Positions 7,932 to 17,214 of a stretch of DNA of 64,000 nt are shown here, piece by piece. Made by a program: the position numbers and the translations under genes. The notes under the pieces were generated by a model. The model was not told the DNA's origin. It saw nothing but the letters and a program-made list of their open reading frames with translations, and did not search any database. Position 1 is the first letter of the stretch, and every line of letters starts with the position of its first letter. The stretch lies in NCBI RefSeq assembly GCF_003286915.1, contig NZ_QMFY01000006.1, positions 1-64,000 on the forward strand. Direction: 5' to 3'. The stretch is from Pseudochryseolinea flava (GTDB taxonomy: Bacteria > Bacteroidota > Bacteroidia > Cytophagales > Cyclobacteriaceae).

Positions 7932-8990
7932 ATGAAACCAATGTGTATGAGCAAGAATGTAATACTGCGTAAGCCTCTTTTGATGATCATGCTTCTGATT
8001 GTGTCAATGGCATGTAAGGACGATCATGGTACTGTAACGCCACCACCCGTGACGGTTTCAGAATTTAAGAATCCATTATTGTTGAATGGTCCAGATCCAT
8101 GGGTGTTCAAGAAAGATAAGATCTATTATGCAACGCATACAACAGGAAACGGACTTAAGCTGTATGCAACGAGTAACATGGCGAATCTTTCATCGGCGAC
8201 AAGCAAGAATGTTTGGCTTGCTCCTTCGACGGGGATGAATGCTAAAAATATTTGGGCTCCGGAAATTCATTTCATTAACAACGCGTGGTATTGCTATTAC
8301 GCTGCCGACGATGGCGATAATGCGAATCACCGGATGTGGGTGCTTGAGAATAAATCTGCGAACCCGATGAATGGCACGTGGGAAGATAAGGGAAAGCTGG
8401 AGCTTGGTGATGACAAGTGGGCCATTGATGGTACCGTCTTTTACCAAGGCGATCAGTTGTATATGATTTGGTCGGGGTGGGAAGATGAACCATTCAAAAG
8501 TCAGGAGCTCTATATCTCAAAGATGTCTAACCCGTGGACGGCTGAAGGACCGCGTGTGCAGATCTCGAAACCTGAACTATCGTGGGAGCAGATAGGTGGC
8601 ACAATCAATGAAGGGCCACAAATATTGAGGCGTGGTGACAAAATCTTCATTGTTTATTCTGCGAGTGGTTGTTGGACCGATGATTACACGCTGGGATTAT
8701 TAACCGCGGAAGACGATGCTGATCTGATGGATCCGGATTCTTGGGTGAAAGATTCACAACCTGTATTCTCAAAATTACCGGAAGGCCAAGTTTATGGTCC
8801 GGGGCATTGTAGTTTTTTCACTTCTGATGACGGAACGGATTGGATTGTTTATCATGCAAATCCCCAAACAGGACAAGGTTGTGGTAATAATCGCTCGATA
8901 AGGATGCAGCCTTTTTCGTGGGATAATAATGGTAAACCATTTTTTGGTAAGCCAGTTCCATTGGGTGTGGGTGTGAAAAAGCCTTCATGA
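7932..8990 (+). CDS. GH43-family glycoside hydrolase, surface lipoprotein
   Basis: Likely alpha-L-arabinofuranosidase or beta-xylosidase type enzyme acting on plant polysaccharide outside the cell. A lipoprotein signal ends in LLIVSMAC followed by KDDH; acidic residues after the lipid Cys fit the Bacteroidota surface-export signal. The five-bladed-propeller family triad can be placed: Asp in NGPDPWVF, Asp in KWAIDGTVF, Glu in GTINEGPQI. ATG starts exist at 7926, 7932 and 7947; 7932 has a GGAG 8 nt upstream. It is transcribed divergently from the retron operon, whose GTG start lies about 200 bp away. No SusCD pair is adjacent, so it is not in an evident polysaccharide locus. Confidence 0.8.
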   Translation: MKPMCMSKNVILRKPLLMIMLLIVSMACKDDHGTVTPPPVTVSEFKNPLLLNGPDPWVFKKDKIYYATHTTGNGLKLYATSNMANLSSATSKNVWLAPSTGMNAKNIWAPEIHFINNAWYCYYAADDGDNANHRMWVLENKSANPMNGTWEDKGKLELGDDKWAIDGTVFYQGDQLYMIWSGWEDEPFKSQELYISKMSNPWTAEGPRVQISKPELSWEQIGGTINEGPQILRRGDKIFIVYSASGCWTDDYTLGLLTAEDDADLMDPDSWVKDSQPVFSKLPEGQVYGPGHCSFFTSDDGTDWIVYHANPQTGQGCGNNRSIRMQPFSWDNNGKPFFGKPVPLGVGVKKPS

Positions 8991-9104
8991 CCTGAGCGAT
9001 GAATATGTGAAGTATAGTGATATGAAGTGCTACATGCATTTTCATATTTGCTTGAACCGACAAATGCAACGATCTTGTCGTTATTAACAATCTTTCTGTA
9101 CGGT

Positions 9105-10034
9105 ATGAAGAAGATCCTGCTCCTGTCTTTTTGTTTGATGAGTCTCGTTGCGCTTGCTCAAAAAAAGCAAGTTTGCTTTACGTATGATGATTTGCCTTTT
9201 GTTGGTTACGGATTAGTGGATTCGGTTGAGCAGCATAAGTTGTCGGAGAAGCTTATTGAATCCTTGAAGCAAAATCGAATTCCGGCGATAGGTTTTGTAA
9301 ATGAAAGTAAGTTGTACAACAGTGGCGTTGAAATACCGCATCAGGTGCGCATGTTGCAGCTTTGGCCATCGAATGGTTTGGAACTTGGTAATCACACTTT
9401 CTCTCACCCTGACTACAACAAGTTGAACTACGTGGCATTTACGGAAGAGATTATCAAAGGAGAAAAAGTGACGAAGCGTTTGTTGTCGGAGAAGGGAATG
9501 ACAATTCGTTATTTCCGTCATCCATTTCTTCACACGGGAGATACGAAATTTAAATCGGACTCGCTTACTAATTTTCTTACGGCACGCGGTTATACTGTTG
9601 CACCTGTAACCATTGACAATGACGATTATCTTTTTGCGTTAGCTTATGCGCGGGCGTCGTCGAAGAAAGATGAAAAGCTGATGATGCAAATCGGCGCTGA
9701 TTATGTAGCGTACATGGAAAAGAAGTTGTTGTACTTTGAACGGCAATCGACGAATCTCTTTGGACGGAATATTAGTCACGTGCTGCTACTTCATAGCAGT
9801 AAGCTAAATGCTGACTATACCGATGCGTTAGCGAAGATGTTTATCAAGAACGGATATGACTTTGTGAGTTTATCGGAGGCGATGAAAGATTCGGCGTATA
9901 CTTCGGCGATATCTGTATTCGGGAAGTGGGGAATTTCATGGATTGATCGGTGGGCGCTTTCGGCAGGGAAGAAGAATGATTTTTTTAAGGAGGATCCGGC
10001 AACACCCACATATATAGCTGACCTTGCACGATGA
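9105..10034 (+). CDS. Secreted polysaccharide deacetylase (NodB-homology)
   Basis: Carbohydrate esterase of the CE4 type, removing N- or O-acetyl groups from a polysaccharide in the periplasm or outside. A clean signal peptide (MKKILLLSFCLMSLVALAQ) supports the start at 9105; a further upstream ATG at 9027 would bury it. Metal-binding motifs are visible: TYDD (motif 1), NHTFSHP (motif 2, H-x3-H) and RHPF (motif 3). Length about 309 residues, normal for this family. It follows the GH43 lipoprotein on the same strand at a 114-nt distance and may be independently transcribed. Confidence 0.8.
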   Translation: MKKILLLSFCLMSLVALAQKKQVCFTYDDLPFVGYGLVDSVEQHKLSEKLIESLKQNRIPAIGFVNESKLYNSGVEIPHQVRMLQLWPSNGLELGNHTFSHPDYNKLNYVAFTEEIIKGEKVTKRLLSEKGMTIRYFRHPFLHTGDTKFKSDSLTNFLTARGYTVAPVTIDNDDYLFALAYARASSKKDEKLMMQIGADYVAYMEKKLLYFERQSTNLFGRNISHVLLLHSSKLNADYTDALAKMFIKNGYDFVSLSEAMKDSAYTSAISVFGKWGISWIDRWALSAGKKNDFFKEDPATPTYIADLAR

Positions 10035-10059
10035 GCTATTGCTACATTTTGTTATCAGC

Positions 10060-10160
10060 ACGTTGCAATAAGGATAGGAGCGATACCCCGCAGTAGCGTT
10101 AGATCGCGGGCGGCACGAGGAGTTTAGCGGATAGCCTGGGCCTGCGCTTCGCAGGCATTG
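10060..10160. repeat. Palindromic intergenic element, REP-like
   Basis: Between the convergent deacetylase and DoxX genes. It has a CCCGC/GCGGG stem (10087-10091 with 10106-10110) and a perfect 7-bp GC-rich hairpin, GCCTGCG (10140-10146) with CGCAGGC (10150-10156). There is no T-tract on either side, so it is not a standard terminator. The stretch containing CACGAGG...GCGGATAGCC looks like a dispersed palindromic repeat family that I have seen in Bacteroidota intergenic regions; only one copy is in this window. Confidence 0.4.
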
Positions 10161-10169
10161 CCACAACGA

Positions 10170-10595
10170 TCATGATAATTTTTTCACAAGGAATTGCAGT
10201 GCGCCAGTGGACCACAAGGCCCATAAGATTAATACTGGTTGAAAGAACAAGCGGATGAGTCGTGCGCGATCGGTATCGAGTCCAAACGCGTCGATGCCAT
10301 TGGTGTATTGCGCGATGTTGCCTGGGAAGACGAGCACGAAGAAGATTGCGAGCGTCAATCCTATTTGCACTTTGTATGTCGTCCAAAATGTTAGGGCAAG
10401 TCCAAGCATGATTTCAACGATGCCGGAAAGAATAACGACGAGGTCTTTGTTCATCGGAACCCAATTCGGAACCTGCGCTTGGAATTCTACTCTTGCAAAA
10501 GACAGGTGGCCTATTCCAGCGAATATCATGGCAATGCCTAAAGCAACACGTGCGAGCATTTGCAATTTTGTGGTGTGCACATTCATTGTAGTCAT
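10170..10595 (-). CDS. DoxX family membrane protein
   Basis: A 141-residue inner-membrane protein with four predicted membrane helices (around 13-32, 52-70, 76-95 and 115-135). The first helix has the family pattern LARVALGIAMIFAGIGHLSFAR and the second LSGIVEIMLGLALTF. DoxX-type proteins are linked to redox and sulfur stress, but no catalytic residues are known to me here. It ends just after the REP-like element. A second, more divergent DoxX-like gene lies at 20788-21186. Confidence 0.7.
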   Translation of the reverse strand: MTTMNVHTTKLQMLARVALGIAMIFAGIGHLSFARVEFQAQVPNWVPMNKDLVVILSGIVEIMLGLALTFWTTYKVQIGLTLAIFFVLVFPGNIAQYTNGIDAFGLDTDRARLIRLFFQPVLILWALWSTGALQFLVKKLS

Positions 10596-10665
10596 ACTCT
10601 AACTTGTAAAAAACACGTACCACAGGAGGTTGATGTTTTAAACAACAACGCGCATTGGCTGTTCG

Positions 10666-13600
10666 CTACAACGTTTTCTTGTCTTTATTCTTGCCGAGGC
10701 CAACTTTGTAGTCGCTCGGTGTGCCGGTAATTTTCAGGTTCATGAAGGCGATTTTTTTATCGGCATCGATGTATTCAATTTCGTCTACTTGATTCATGTC
10801 AACTTCTTCGGGCTTTTTGCTGAACAGTGAATTGAATCCAACTTTAGTGACCATTTTCATTGGTACACGTACGTAGTATTCCATCGACATATCAAGCGAT
10901 TGCTTGCCAGACATTTGAATGTATCCGAGGGACGAGTTGATTTTCATGGCGGGAATATCCAAAACGCCATTGGAGAAAGTTAATGTATTGTGTAACGTGT
11001 CGAAGCGGATGAGTCGTAAATTTTTGTCCTTGAAATAGCTTGCCATGGCTTGCATTGGCGCGAAGTCGACCAATGTACCGTTGGTGATTTTTACGTTCAT
11101 CTCCGCCTTTGTGTTATTCATGATCGGAACCAAGTTAGGATGTACTTGGACGTAGCTTTTAATTTGTCCGCTGAGTCGACCTTTTACGTTTTTATTGACG
11201 ACAACGTCTTGTCCAAAGTGATCGAGTTTTAAAAGCATCTTCTCAAGATCAACGTCGTCGATGTTAATCCTACTTCTGAAATATATTCTCTCGTGATTAG
11301 CGCCATTAAACTTTCCACGCATGCGAACGTTGCCACCGGCTACTTGCATGACGAGTGTATCAAGCGTGATTGTTTGATCTTCCTGCATGCGGACTGTTGC
11401 CGATACATCTTTTAACCAAAGTCGATTGTATTTTAGTTTTCCAATATCGATTTGCGCATTAAAGTTTGAGAACGGTATGCTGAAAATATTGAAAGACTTA
11501 GCGTGTGCGGAAGAATCAACTTTTATTTCGGCGACTGCGACTTTGGTTGTATCACGTCGCGACCGTCCCTTTTTTGGAGCGAGGTCATACTGGCTGATCT
11601 CATCCGCATCGAGAAATTTAGAAGCAAAATTCAATGAGTTTGATACTTTGTTGTTGTTTCGATCAACACCCTTAAAATAGTATTTAAGACTGATGTCGAA
11701 ATCGCTGTTGCCGATTTTACCGCGTAGGGTGTCGAAGGATAATATTTTTGATCCGTATTTAATACCGCCGCTGATCTCATGTAGTTTGAGGTTGTGTTTT
11801 TGTAGATCTGCCGTGATATTGGTGACTTTCGCTTTTGCAAACCTGAAGATTGTATCGTACTTCAGGTCGATCTTCATGCGCAACCATACATTCGTTAACA
11901 GCTCACGACGATAACCACGCGGTATATATTTTCTGCTTTCTTTTCCGAGTACGTCTTTCATGCCGAAGCGATTAGACTTAAAGTCGAACGCGATTTGCGT
12001 TTTGCCTTTCTTGATGTTATCAAACCATAGATTGTAATTGGTGATACGGCCTTTGAAGTTGATGTCTGAGCTGTCGATCATTCCCGTAAAATCACGAAGG
12101 CGTAAGAGTGTATCGTTGATCATCACGGTTGCGTTGAGATCTTTAAAAGTGTGCGGGTAGTTTTTGAAAGTCGCGCGGAGCTTTGTCATTTCAAATTTAC
12201 CTTTTGGTAGCGGCGATGGGTTGAGGAGTTCGCGTACGGTTGTTTCTAATGCAAGTGTGACGTTAAATCCCCTGATCTCTTCATTCCATTTTCGTGCTAG
12301 CGCAGTGTCGTACGACATTAATTCAGAGAGAATCATCTGATCGCTTTTTGCATTGAGCTTGAGGTTGATTGTTTTATCGCGCTCACGTAAAAATGCGCGC
12401 ACATCGCTGATGCTTCCATTCAACCGTAGATCAGAAGATCCGATCTTCATGCGCCCAGAGTCGACAGTTACTTTGCCGTCTTTCATCTCGGCATGTAGAT
12501 TCACTTCTTTAACAGCATGTGGAAACCCAGGGATACGGAACGAAAGGTCGGTGACTGTCAATTTACTTTGAATGCCTTCTTTCAACTTGTTTAGTGATTC
12601 TTCTGGAAGCTTGATGTCATTTAACTCCTTGAAGTTCATATCGAGCTTGATATTACCCGATGTTTGTTGCAAGTCTGCGATGCCAAGAAATTCGCCAAGG
12701 AATTTTAGCTCAAGCTCTGAATTAATTTGCACCAACGTTTTAGGGTCGGTGAAATCGCGTACGACGAAATTGCCGCGGAATATACCTTTTTCAGGGCGGG
12801 CACTCACATTGATGATGTGTACTTCAGAGGTTTTTAGAGAGTGTTCATGCCCATTGGTGTAATATCCCGTGAAACCGAGTTTGTCGATTTTTTTATTTGC
12901 TCCCGTATTCAAAAACCAACCTTCTTCGCAGCCAAAAGCAACTTCGATCAAAGGAAGATGGTTGTCGGATATTTTTCCTTGTATTAAGGCATCGAAATAG
13001 AGGCGACCATCATACTGGAAAGGTTTCAGATTATGTTTTACATGTTCCGGAATGAAGGCAGAGAACAACTTGAAATCTTGTTTGTCGCCTTTTACTTTAA
13101 AGTGTACAGACGTAGTGTCGGCAAAGTTTGCATTTCCGGTTACATTAAAGCCTGCGTCTTCAATCTTGAAATTACAAGCAAAAATGTTGAACGTACTTTC
13201 TTTTAATTTATAGTCTGCTTCAATGTCGAGGAGGAATCGCTTATTGCGGAAGAAAGTAGTGTCTGTATTGCTGGTGACATCGAGTTTCATTTCACTTTTG
13301 ATGGCCATCAATACCATCAAGCTGTCAATCTGAAGTGATGATGACATTTTTTCAATGTGAGCGTTCACGTTTTGGCCACTCGCCGCATGCAGATAAGAGA
13401 CTTTCATGTCGCGCAATACGACTTTTTTCAGGTTGATGGCAACCGATGACGTGGTATCGCTAGCTGCTGAAGGTGTTGTTGATTGGGGTGCAGACTTCTC
13501 GGCTTCCAGTAAATTGATTTTTCCGTTTTTGTCTTGAACAAGATTTACAAAGCCCTTCTCGATGAAAAGAACTTTAACGTTGTAGTGATGCTGAATCAAT

Positions 13601-13911
13601 TCATCAATACTGAAGCCCACATACAGATGTTCAAATTGCGCGATTGGTTTTTGTGTTTTCGACTTATCGGGAAAGAAGTTTCCATTGTGCAGCGCGATAG
13701 AGACATAGGGGAAGTGCTTGAACAACGAAATGTTACTGTCGTCGATGGTGAGTTCGCCTTTGAAAGTTTTGTTTAGTTCGCCGACTGCAAACTTGACGAG
13801 TCGGTCTTGTTCCAAAGAAACGAGTAGGAAGGCTACCGTCAATAGCGTTGAAAGGGTGATGGCGACAATGATTAATGGCCTGACAAGCCATTTTTTGATC
13901 CTGGGATTCAT
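10666..13911 (-). CDS. AsmA-like family protein
   Basis: Large envelope protein with one N-terminal membrane helix (about 12-35, LIIVAITLSTLLTVAFLLV) and a long periplasmic part rich in beta strands. The opening DRLVKFAVGELNKTFKGELTIDDSNISLFKHFPYVSIALHNG is characteristic of Bacteroidota AsmA-like proteins, as is the C-terminal region (FDTLHNTLTFSNGVLDIPAMKINSSLGYIQMSGKQSLD). Such proteins belong to the bridge-like lipid-transfer group thought to carry phospholipid between membranes. I prefer the ATG at 13911 (1081 aa), which puts the membrane helix near the N-terminus; an ATG at 13974 adds 21 residues. A stretch of Ser/Thr linker lies near 155-170. Confidence 0.75.
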   Translation of the reverse strand: MNPRIKKWLVRPLIIVAITLSTLLTVAFLLVSLEQDRLVKFAVGELNKTFKGELTIDDSNISLFKHFPYVSIALHNGNFFPDKSKTQKPIAQFEHLYVGFSIDELIQHHYNVKVLFIEKGFVNLVQDKNGKINLLEAEKSAPQSTTPSAASDTTSSVAINLKKVVLRDMKVSYLHAASGQNVNAHIEKMSSSLQIDSLMVLMAIKSEMKLDVTSNTDTTFFRNKRFLLDIEADYKLKESTFNIFACNFKIEDAGFNVTGNANFADTTSVHFKVKGDKQDFKLFSAFIPEHVKHNLKPFQYDGRLYFDALIQGKISDNHLPLIEVAFGCEEGWFLNTGANKKIDKLGFTGYYTNGHEHSLKTSEVHIINVSARPEKGIFRGNFVVRDFTDPKTLVQINSELELKFLGEFLGIADLQQTSGNIKLDMNFKELNDIKLPEESLNKLKEGIQSKLTVTDLSFRIPGFPHAVKEVNLHAEMKDGKVTVDSGRMKIGSSDLRLNGSISDVRAFLRERDKTINLKLNAKSDQMILSELMSYDTALARKWNEEIRGFNVTLALETTVRELLNPSPLPKGKFEMTKLRATFKNYPHTFKDLNATVMINDTLLRLRDFTGMIDSSDINFKGRITNYNLWFDNIKKGKTQIAFDFKSNRFGMKDVLGKESRKYIPRGYRRELLTNVWLRMKIDLKYDTIFRFAKAKVTNITADLQKHNLKLHEISGGIKYGSKILSFDTLRGKIGNSDFDISLKYYFKGVDRNNNKVSNSLNFASKFLDADEISQYDLAPKKGRSRRDTTKVAVAEIKVDSSAHAKSFNIFSIPFSNFNAQIDIGKLKYNRLWLKDVSATVRMQEDQTITLDTLVMQVAGGNVRMRGKFNGANHERIYFRSRINIDDVDLEKMLLKLDHFGQDVVVNKNVKGRLSGQIKSYVQVHPNLVPIMNNTKAEMNVKITNGTLVDFAPMQAMASYFKDKNLRLIRFDTLHNTLTFSNGVLDIPAMKINSSLGYIQMSGKQSLDMSMEYYVRVPMKMVTKVGFNSLFSKKPEEVDMNQVDEIEYIDADKKIAFMNLKITGTPSDYKVGLGKNKDKKTL

Positions 13912-14075
13912 AAGCACTACTTCTAACGTTGGACGTAACGAAAGCCATTCCAACAAGTCAGAGAATTTTTGCAAATATCTAAGATCTTCGACGAATCGGG
14001 TAAAAAAATAGAGGGAATACTGAGTTCAGCTGCAAAATTCTGCTTTAAAAACTCGCGTATTCCCCCAGTTGGTGT

Positions 14076-15491
14076 CTAGTTAAGAATCACCTTCGGCTCG
14101 AGTTGTTGTTCTAAGCCAAAAATCCCGCCTTCTCTGCCGATACCCGATTGTTTAAATCCTCCAAAGGGCGCTAGCGGATCATGTGTCATCGTGTTGAGGG
14201 AAACTCTTCCCGCGTCTATTTGTGCCGCTATTTTATTCGCTCTTTCCATATTTGTTGAGCTGATGTAGGCTTGTAATCCGAACACCGTATCGTTAGCCAT
14301 TTGGACTGCTTCGTCTTCTGTTTCGTAAGTGAGAATGGATAGCACGGGGCCGAAGATTTCTTCTCGTGCTATCGTCATGGTAGGGGTAACGTTGACGAAC
14401 ACCGTTGGTTTTACGTAGTATCCTTTAGATAGTCCGTCTGGTTTGCCTTCACCGCCGATCAGTAATTCGGCACCTTCTTCGATGCCAACGCGGATATAGT
14501 GTTGTATACGTTGATATTGTTTCTCACTCGCGAGCGGGCCGATTGTTGTTCTTTCATCACGCGGGTCACCTACTTTCATGGCGCGCACGATTTCGATAAC
14601 CAACTGTCTTATTTCGGGTAAAAGTTTTTTAGGAACGATTAACCTAGATCCGGCCACACAAGCTTGCCCATTGTTTTGAAAACATTCGTTGACGGCCATG
14701 GGGATCGCGCTTGATAAGTCTGCATCATCGAGAATGATGTTGGGTGATTTTCCACTGAGCTCAAGTGTCATCCGCTTCATGGTGTCGATTGCATTTCGAG
14801 CGATGATTTTTCCAATCGCCGTAGAGCCTGTGAAAGTAACTCTTGCTACATCCGGATGTGTAGAAAGAACAGGTCCGAGCACGTCGCCCCGACCATTCAC
14901 GACGTTGATTACGCCGGGAGGAAGGCCGGCTTCAGCAAAGCATTCCATCAGTATCTTCGTTTGTAATGCGCTCATTTCACTCGGCTTGATCACGACTGTG
15001 CATCCAGCAGCAATGGCGGCCGCGAGCTTTACACAGATAGATCCTGCATTTGCATTCCATGCTGTGAAGATGGCTGTTACACCCACTGGTTGCATGATGA
15101 GTTTTGATTTGCTTATTGTTTTTTCAAATTCGTATTCTCCTAATAATTCTTTGAACAGCAGAAAGGTTTCGGCTGCATAGTGGTTCGACCATCGCGCGCG
15201 TTGAACGGTGGCGCCGTATTCTTCGATGGTGGCTTCTTTTAAATCCTCCAATCGTGCGATAATTGTATCATGCAAACGCTGTAAATAATATTGACGTTGA
15301 TGACGTGCCGTTTGGGCGAAAGCGGGTAGTGCGCGTTTTGCGCTTGCGATTGCGGCGAGCGCATCTTGCTCGTTTCCCAACGCAACTTCTCCAATAAGTT
15401 TTTCATTTGCTGGGTTTACGATTTCCATGATGTCGTTTCCTTGCGGGGATACGAAATTCCCATTGATGAATATTTTATGTGCTAGTTTCAT
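14076..15491 (-). CDS. NAD(P)-dependent aldehyde dehydrogenase
   Basis: Oxidises aldehydes to carboxylic acids. All family marks are present in 471 residues: cofactor site AAAIAAGCTVVIKPSE, FTGSTAIGK, the general base Glu in LELSGKSPNI, the catalytic Cys in NNGQACVAGSR, and EEIFGPVLSI and PFGGFKQSGIGREGG near the end. It is the last gene of a probable operon with the hydrolase (11-nt gap) and the DUF1223 protein; that operon has a LytTR-type operator in front. Context suggests detoxification of reactive aldehydes; the real substrate cannot be read from sequence. Confidence 0.88.
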   Translation of the reverse strand: MKLAHKIFINGNFVSPQGNDIMEIVNPANEKLIGEVALGNEQDALAAIASAKRALPAFAQTARHQRQYYLQRLHDTIIARLEDLKEATIEEYGATVQRARWSNHYAAETFLLFKELLGEYEFEKTISKSKLIMQPVGVTAIFTAWNANAGSICVKLAAAIAAGCTVVIKPSEMSALQTKILMECFAEAGLPPGVINVVNGRGDVLGPVLSTHPDVARVTFTGSTAIGKIIARNAIDTMKRMTLELSGKSPNIILDDADLSSAIPMAVNECFQNNGQACVAGSRLIVPKKLLPEIRQLVIEIVRAMKVGDPRDERTTIGPLASEKQYQRIQHYIRVGIEEGAELLIGGEGKPDGLSKGYYVKPTVFVNVTPTMTIAREEIFGPVLSILTYETEDEAVQMANDTVFGLQAYISSTNMERANKIAAQIDAGRVSLNTMTHDPLAPFGGFKQSGIGREGGIFGLEQQLEPKVILN

Positions 15492-15502
15492 GTGTGTAGT
15501 GA

Positions 15503-16285
15503 TTAGTGAATGTTTGCCGCCGCCATAATTACCTTGGCTACAGCTTCCGGTTGTGAAATGAAAATCACGTGACTCCCTTTAATTTCGGTGATTTTTGCGT
15601 CAGCGCGTTTATACATCTCACGTTGGGTTTTTGGATGGAGACTCTTGTCGTTTGTCGCGACGATTGCAAAACTGGGTTTACGCTTCCAAGCAACTTCTTG
15701 TATGGGTGTTTCAAAACACTTGCCGACGATCGGTACTTGTGTAGCGTTCATCCATGCTGCTTCAGATTCACGAAGATCAGCGGCAAATCCACCATGGAAT
15801 TTGGAGCGGTCATAGTAAATAAATCCAAATTGATCAGGGGCCGTGAAGCCTGCGTCTGGTGAGGGCGGTGCCGCGGCAACCCATTGCCCAGTCGTTTCAC
15901 CACGATCTGGTGCGAAAGCGGCAACGTATACCAGCGATGCTACTTTGGGATTTACACCCGCTTCAGTAATCACCGTTCCTCCCCACGAATGACCGACCAA
16001 TACAACTTGACCTTGTTGTTGATTAATTACACTGTTGGTTGCGTCGATGTCATTTTGTAATGATGTAAGTGGATTTTGCACGATGCTGACGTGGTAGCCT
16101 TTGGCGGTGAGAATTTCATAGACCGCTTTCCAGCCTGACCCATCGGCGAAGGCTCCATGTACGAGCACAATGTTTTTTGTTGTTGTGTTTTGTGCGCGTG
16201 ACGATTGTGGTGCGTAAGACAAAATAATGAGCACTAGCGTTACAAGAAACGAGGACTTCTTGAAGAGATTTGATTTTGTATTCAT
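15503..16285 (-). CDS. Secreted alpha/beta-fold hydrolase
   Basis: Exported hydrolase of 260 residues with a signal peptide ending near YAPQSSRAQ. Core motifs: oxyanion strand NIVLVHGAFADGSGWKAV, nucleophile elbow GHSWGG, acid Asp in IVATNDKSLHP and the terminal His in IKGSHVIF. This belongs to the group often named alpha/beta hydrolase or salicylate-esterase-like. It lies 29 nt after the DUF1223 gene and 11 nt before the aldehyde dehydrogenase. An ester or lactone substrate is likely but unproven. Confidence 0.8.
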   Translation of the reverse strand: MNTKSNLFKKSSFLVTLVLIILSYAPQSSRAQNTTTKNIVLVHGAFADGSGWKAVYEILTAKGYHVSIVQNPLTSLQNDIDATNSVINQQQGQVVLVGHSWGGTVITEAGVNPKVASLVYVAAFAPDRGETTGQWVAAAPPSPDAGFTAPDQFGFIYYDRSKFHGGFAADLRESEAAWMNATQVPIVGKCFETPIQEVAWKRKPSFAIVATNDKSLHPKTQREMYKRADAKITEIKGSHVIFISQPEAVAKVIMAAANIH

Positions 16286-16314
16286 AATGTTGTTGTAAAG
16301 TTTAATGGATAAAT

Positions 16315-17094
16315 CTATCGAACAGTGTTTGGGAGGTTTGCGCGTGTGGCAGCCGTGATTTCCCCTGTCCTTGTGTCTTGGATCATCGCAATAATTTCGA
16401 AATCCTTCGCGTTGAATCCTGGTGGTAGTGTGATTGATTGTTGTCCCTCGCTATCATGTTCGACTGGGAAAGTCGATAGTGATCTGACGACCTGCACGTG
16501 GTGTAAAATGCGTCCGCCATTTTCGCCACGTTTTACATTTGTAATAGCGTACTTCTGCACGGTGGCAATGAGCAACTCGCTGCGATCATTATTTCCAAGT
16601 ACTTCATAATGGAGATTCATTTTGTCAGCAACTTGTTCGCCGCGTAGGGTAAGGGTTGCCGATGTACTTTTTGTTTGGTATTCTTTCTCAATGGCTTTGA
16701 TGCTGACTTCATCTGATCCAATGCACACTGATTTTCCATTCACGACAAGTTGTGGTGTGTAAATCTGAGGGTCACGCAGCCATTCTCCGTACTTGCGTTG
16801 ACGCTTTGAAAATTGTGGATCACTAAATGCATCGCGCCAACCCAGTCGATCCCAGTAGTCGACATGGTATGATAATATGTAGCGCGGCTGATCTGATTTT
16901 TCGTTTTGGAGTTTGGCCATAAGTTCATCCGCAGCAGGACAACTTGAGCATCCTTCTGACGTGAATAGCTCGAGCACAACAAATCCTTTTTCAGTGGTTG
17001 CTGGTTCTTTGGGAAGTGGTGCGCATGGAATGGTGAAGGCAGTAGACGATAGCAGTACCGCAGTACTCATCGTGATTTTCTCTATGTATTTCAT
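16315..17094 (-). CDS. DUF1223 secreted thioredoxin-fold protein
   Basis: Exported protein with the DUF1223 opening VVLELFTSEGCSSCPAADELMAKL, a thioredoxin-like fold with a CxxC pair (CSSC). The partner HVDYWDRLGWRDAFSDPQFSKRQRKYGEW and YTPQLVVNGK are also typical. I choose the ATG at 17094 (259 aa), which begins a plausible signal peptide. An ATG-type start further upstream at 17118 would overlap the -7 promoter box at 17116-17123. First gene of the operon with a hydrolase and an aldehyde dehydrogenase. Its promoter carries operator A. Molecular function of the family is not established. Confidence 0.8.
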   Translation of the reverse strand: MKYIEKITMSTAVLLSSTAFTIPCAPLPKEPATTEKGFVVLELFTSEGCSSCPAADELMAKLQNEKSDQPRYILSYHVDYWDRLGWRDAFSDPQFSKRQRKYGEWLRDPQIYTPQLVVNGKSVCIGSDEVSIKAIEKEYQTKSTSATLTLRGEQVADKMNLHYEVLGNNDRSELLIATVQKYAITNVKRGENGGRILHHVQVVRSLSTFPVEHDSEGQQSITLPPGFNAKDFEIIAMIQDTRTGEITAATRANLPNTVR

Positions 17095-17115
17095 CTCTTT
17101 TGAATTTTGCATGAT

Positions 17116-17190
17116 CAAAAGTAGATGATGAAGTATCGATTGGAGAGCACTAAAAGGGTGAGGTGGACATAGTGGGTCGCGAGTTAGACA
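17116..17190 (-). promoter_or_regulatory. LytTR-type operator and promoter A
   Basis: Plus-strand half-sites GTGAGGTGGACA (17158-17169) and GCGAGTTAGACA (17179-17190) are 21 bp apart start to start. Exactly 34 bp separate the near half-site from a minus-strand -7 box TACTTTTG (17123-17116), which fits the Bacteroidota TAnnTTTG consensus. No TTG -33 element is present, fitting activator dependence. It drives the DUF1223-hydrolase-aldehyde dehydrogenase operon. The same layout occurs at 20689-20763 and 21215-21289. Confidence 0.75.
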
Positions 17191-17214
17191 TTTGCTAGCG
17201 CGGCTCTTACGAAA

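Noticed and set aside
10666-13974. Start of the AsmA-like gene at 13974
   Set aside because: Adds 21 residues before the membrane helix; the ATG at 13911 gives a normal short cytoplasmic end.
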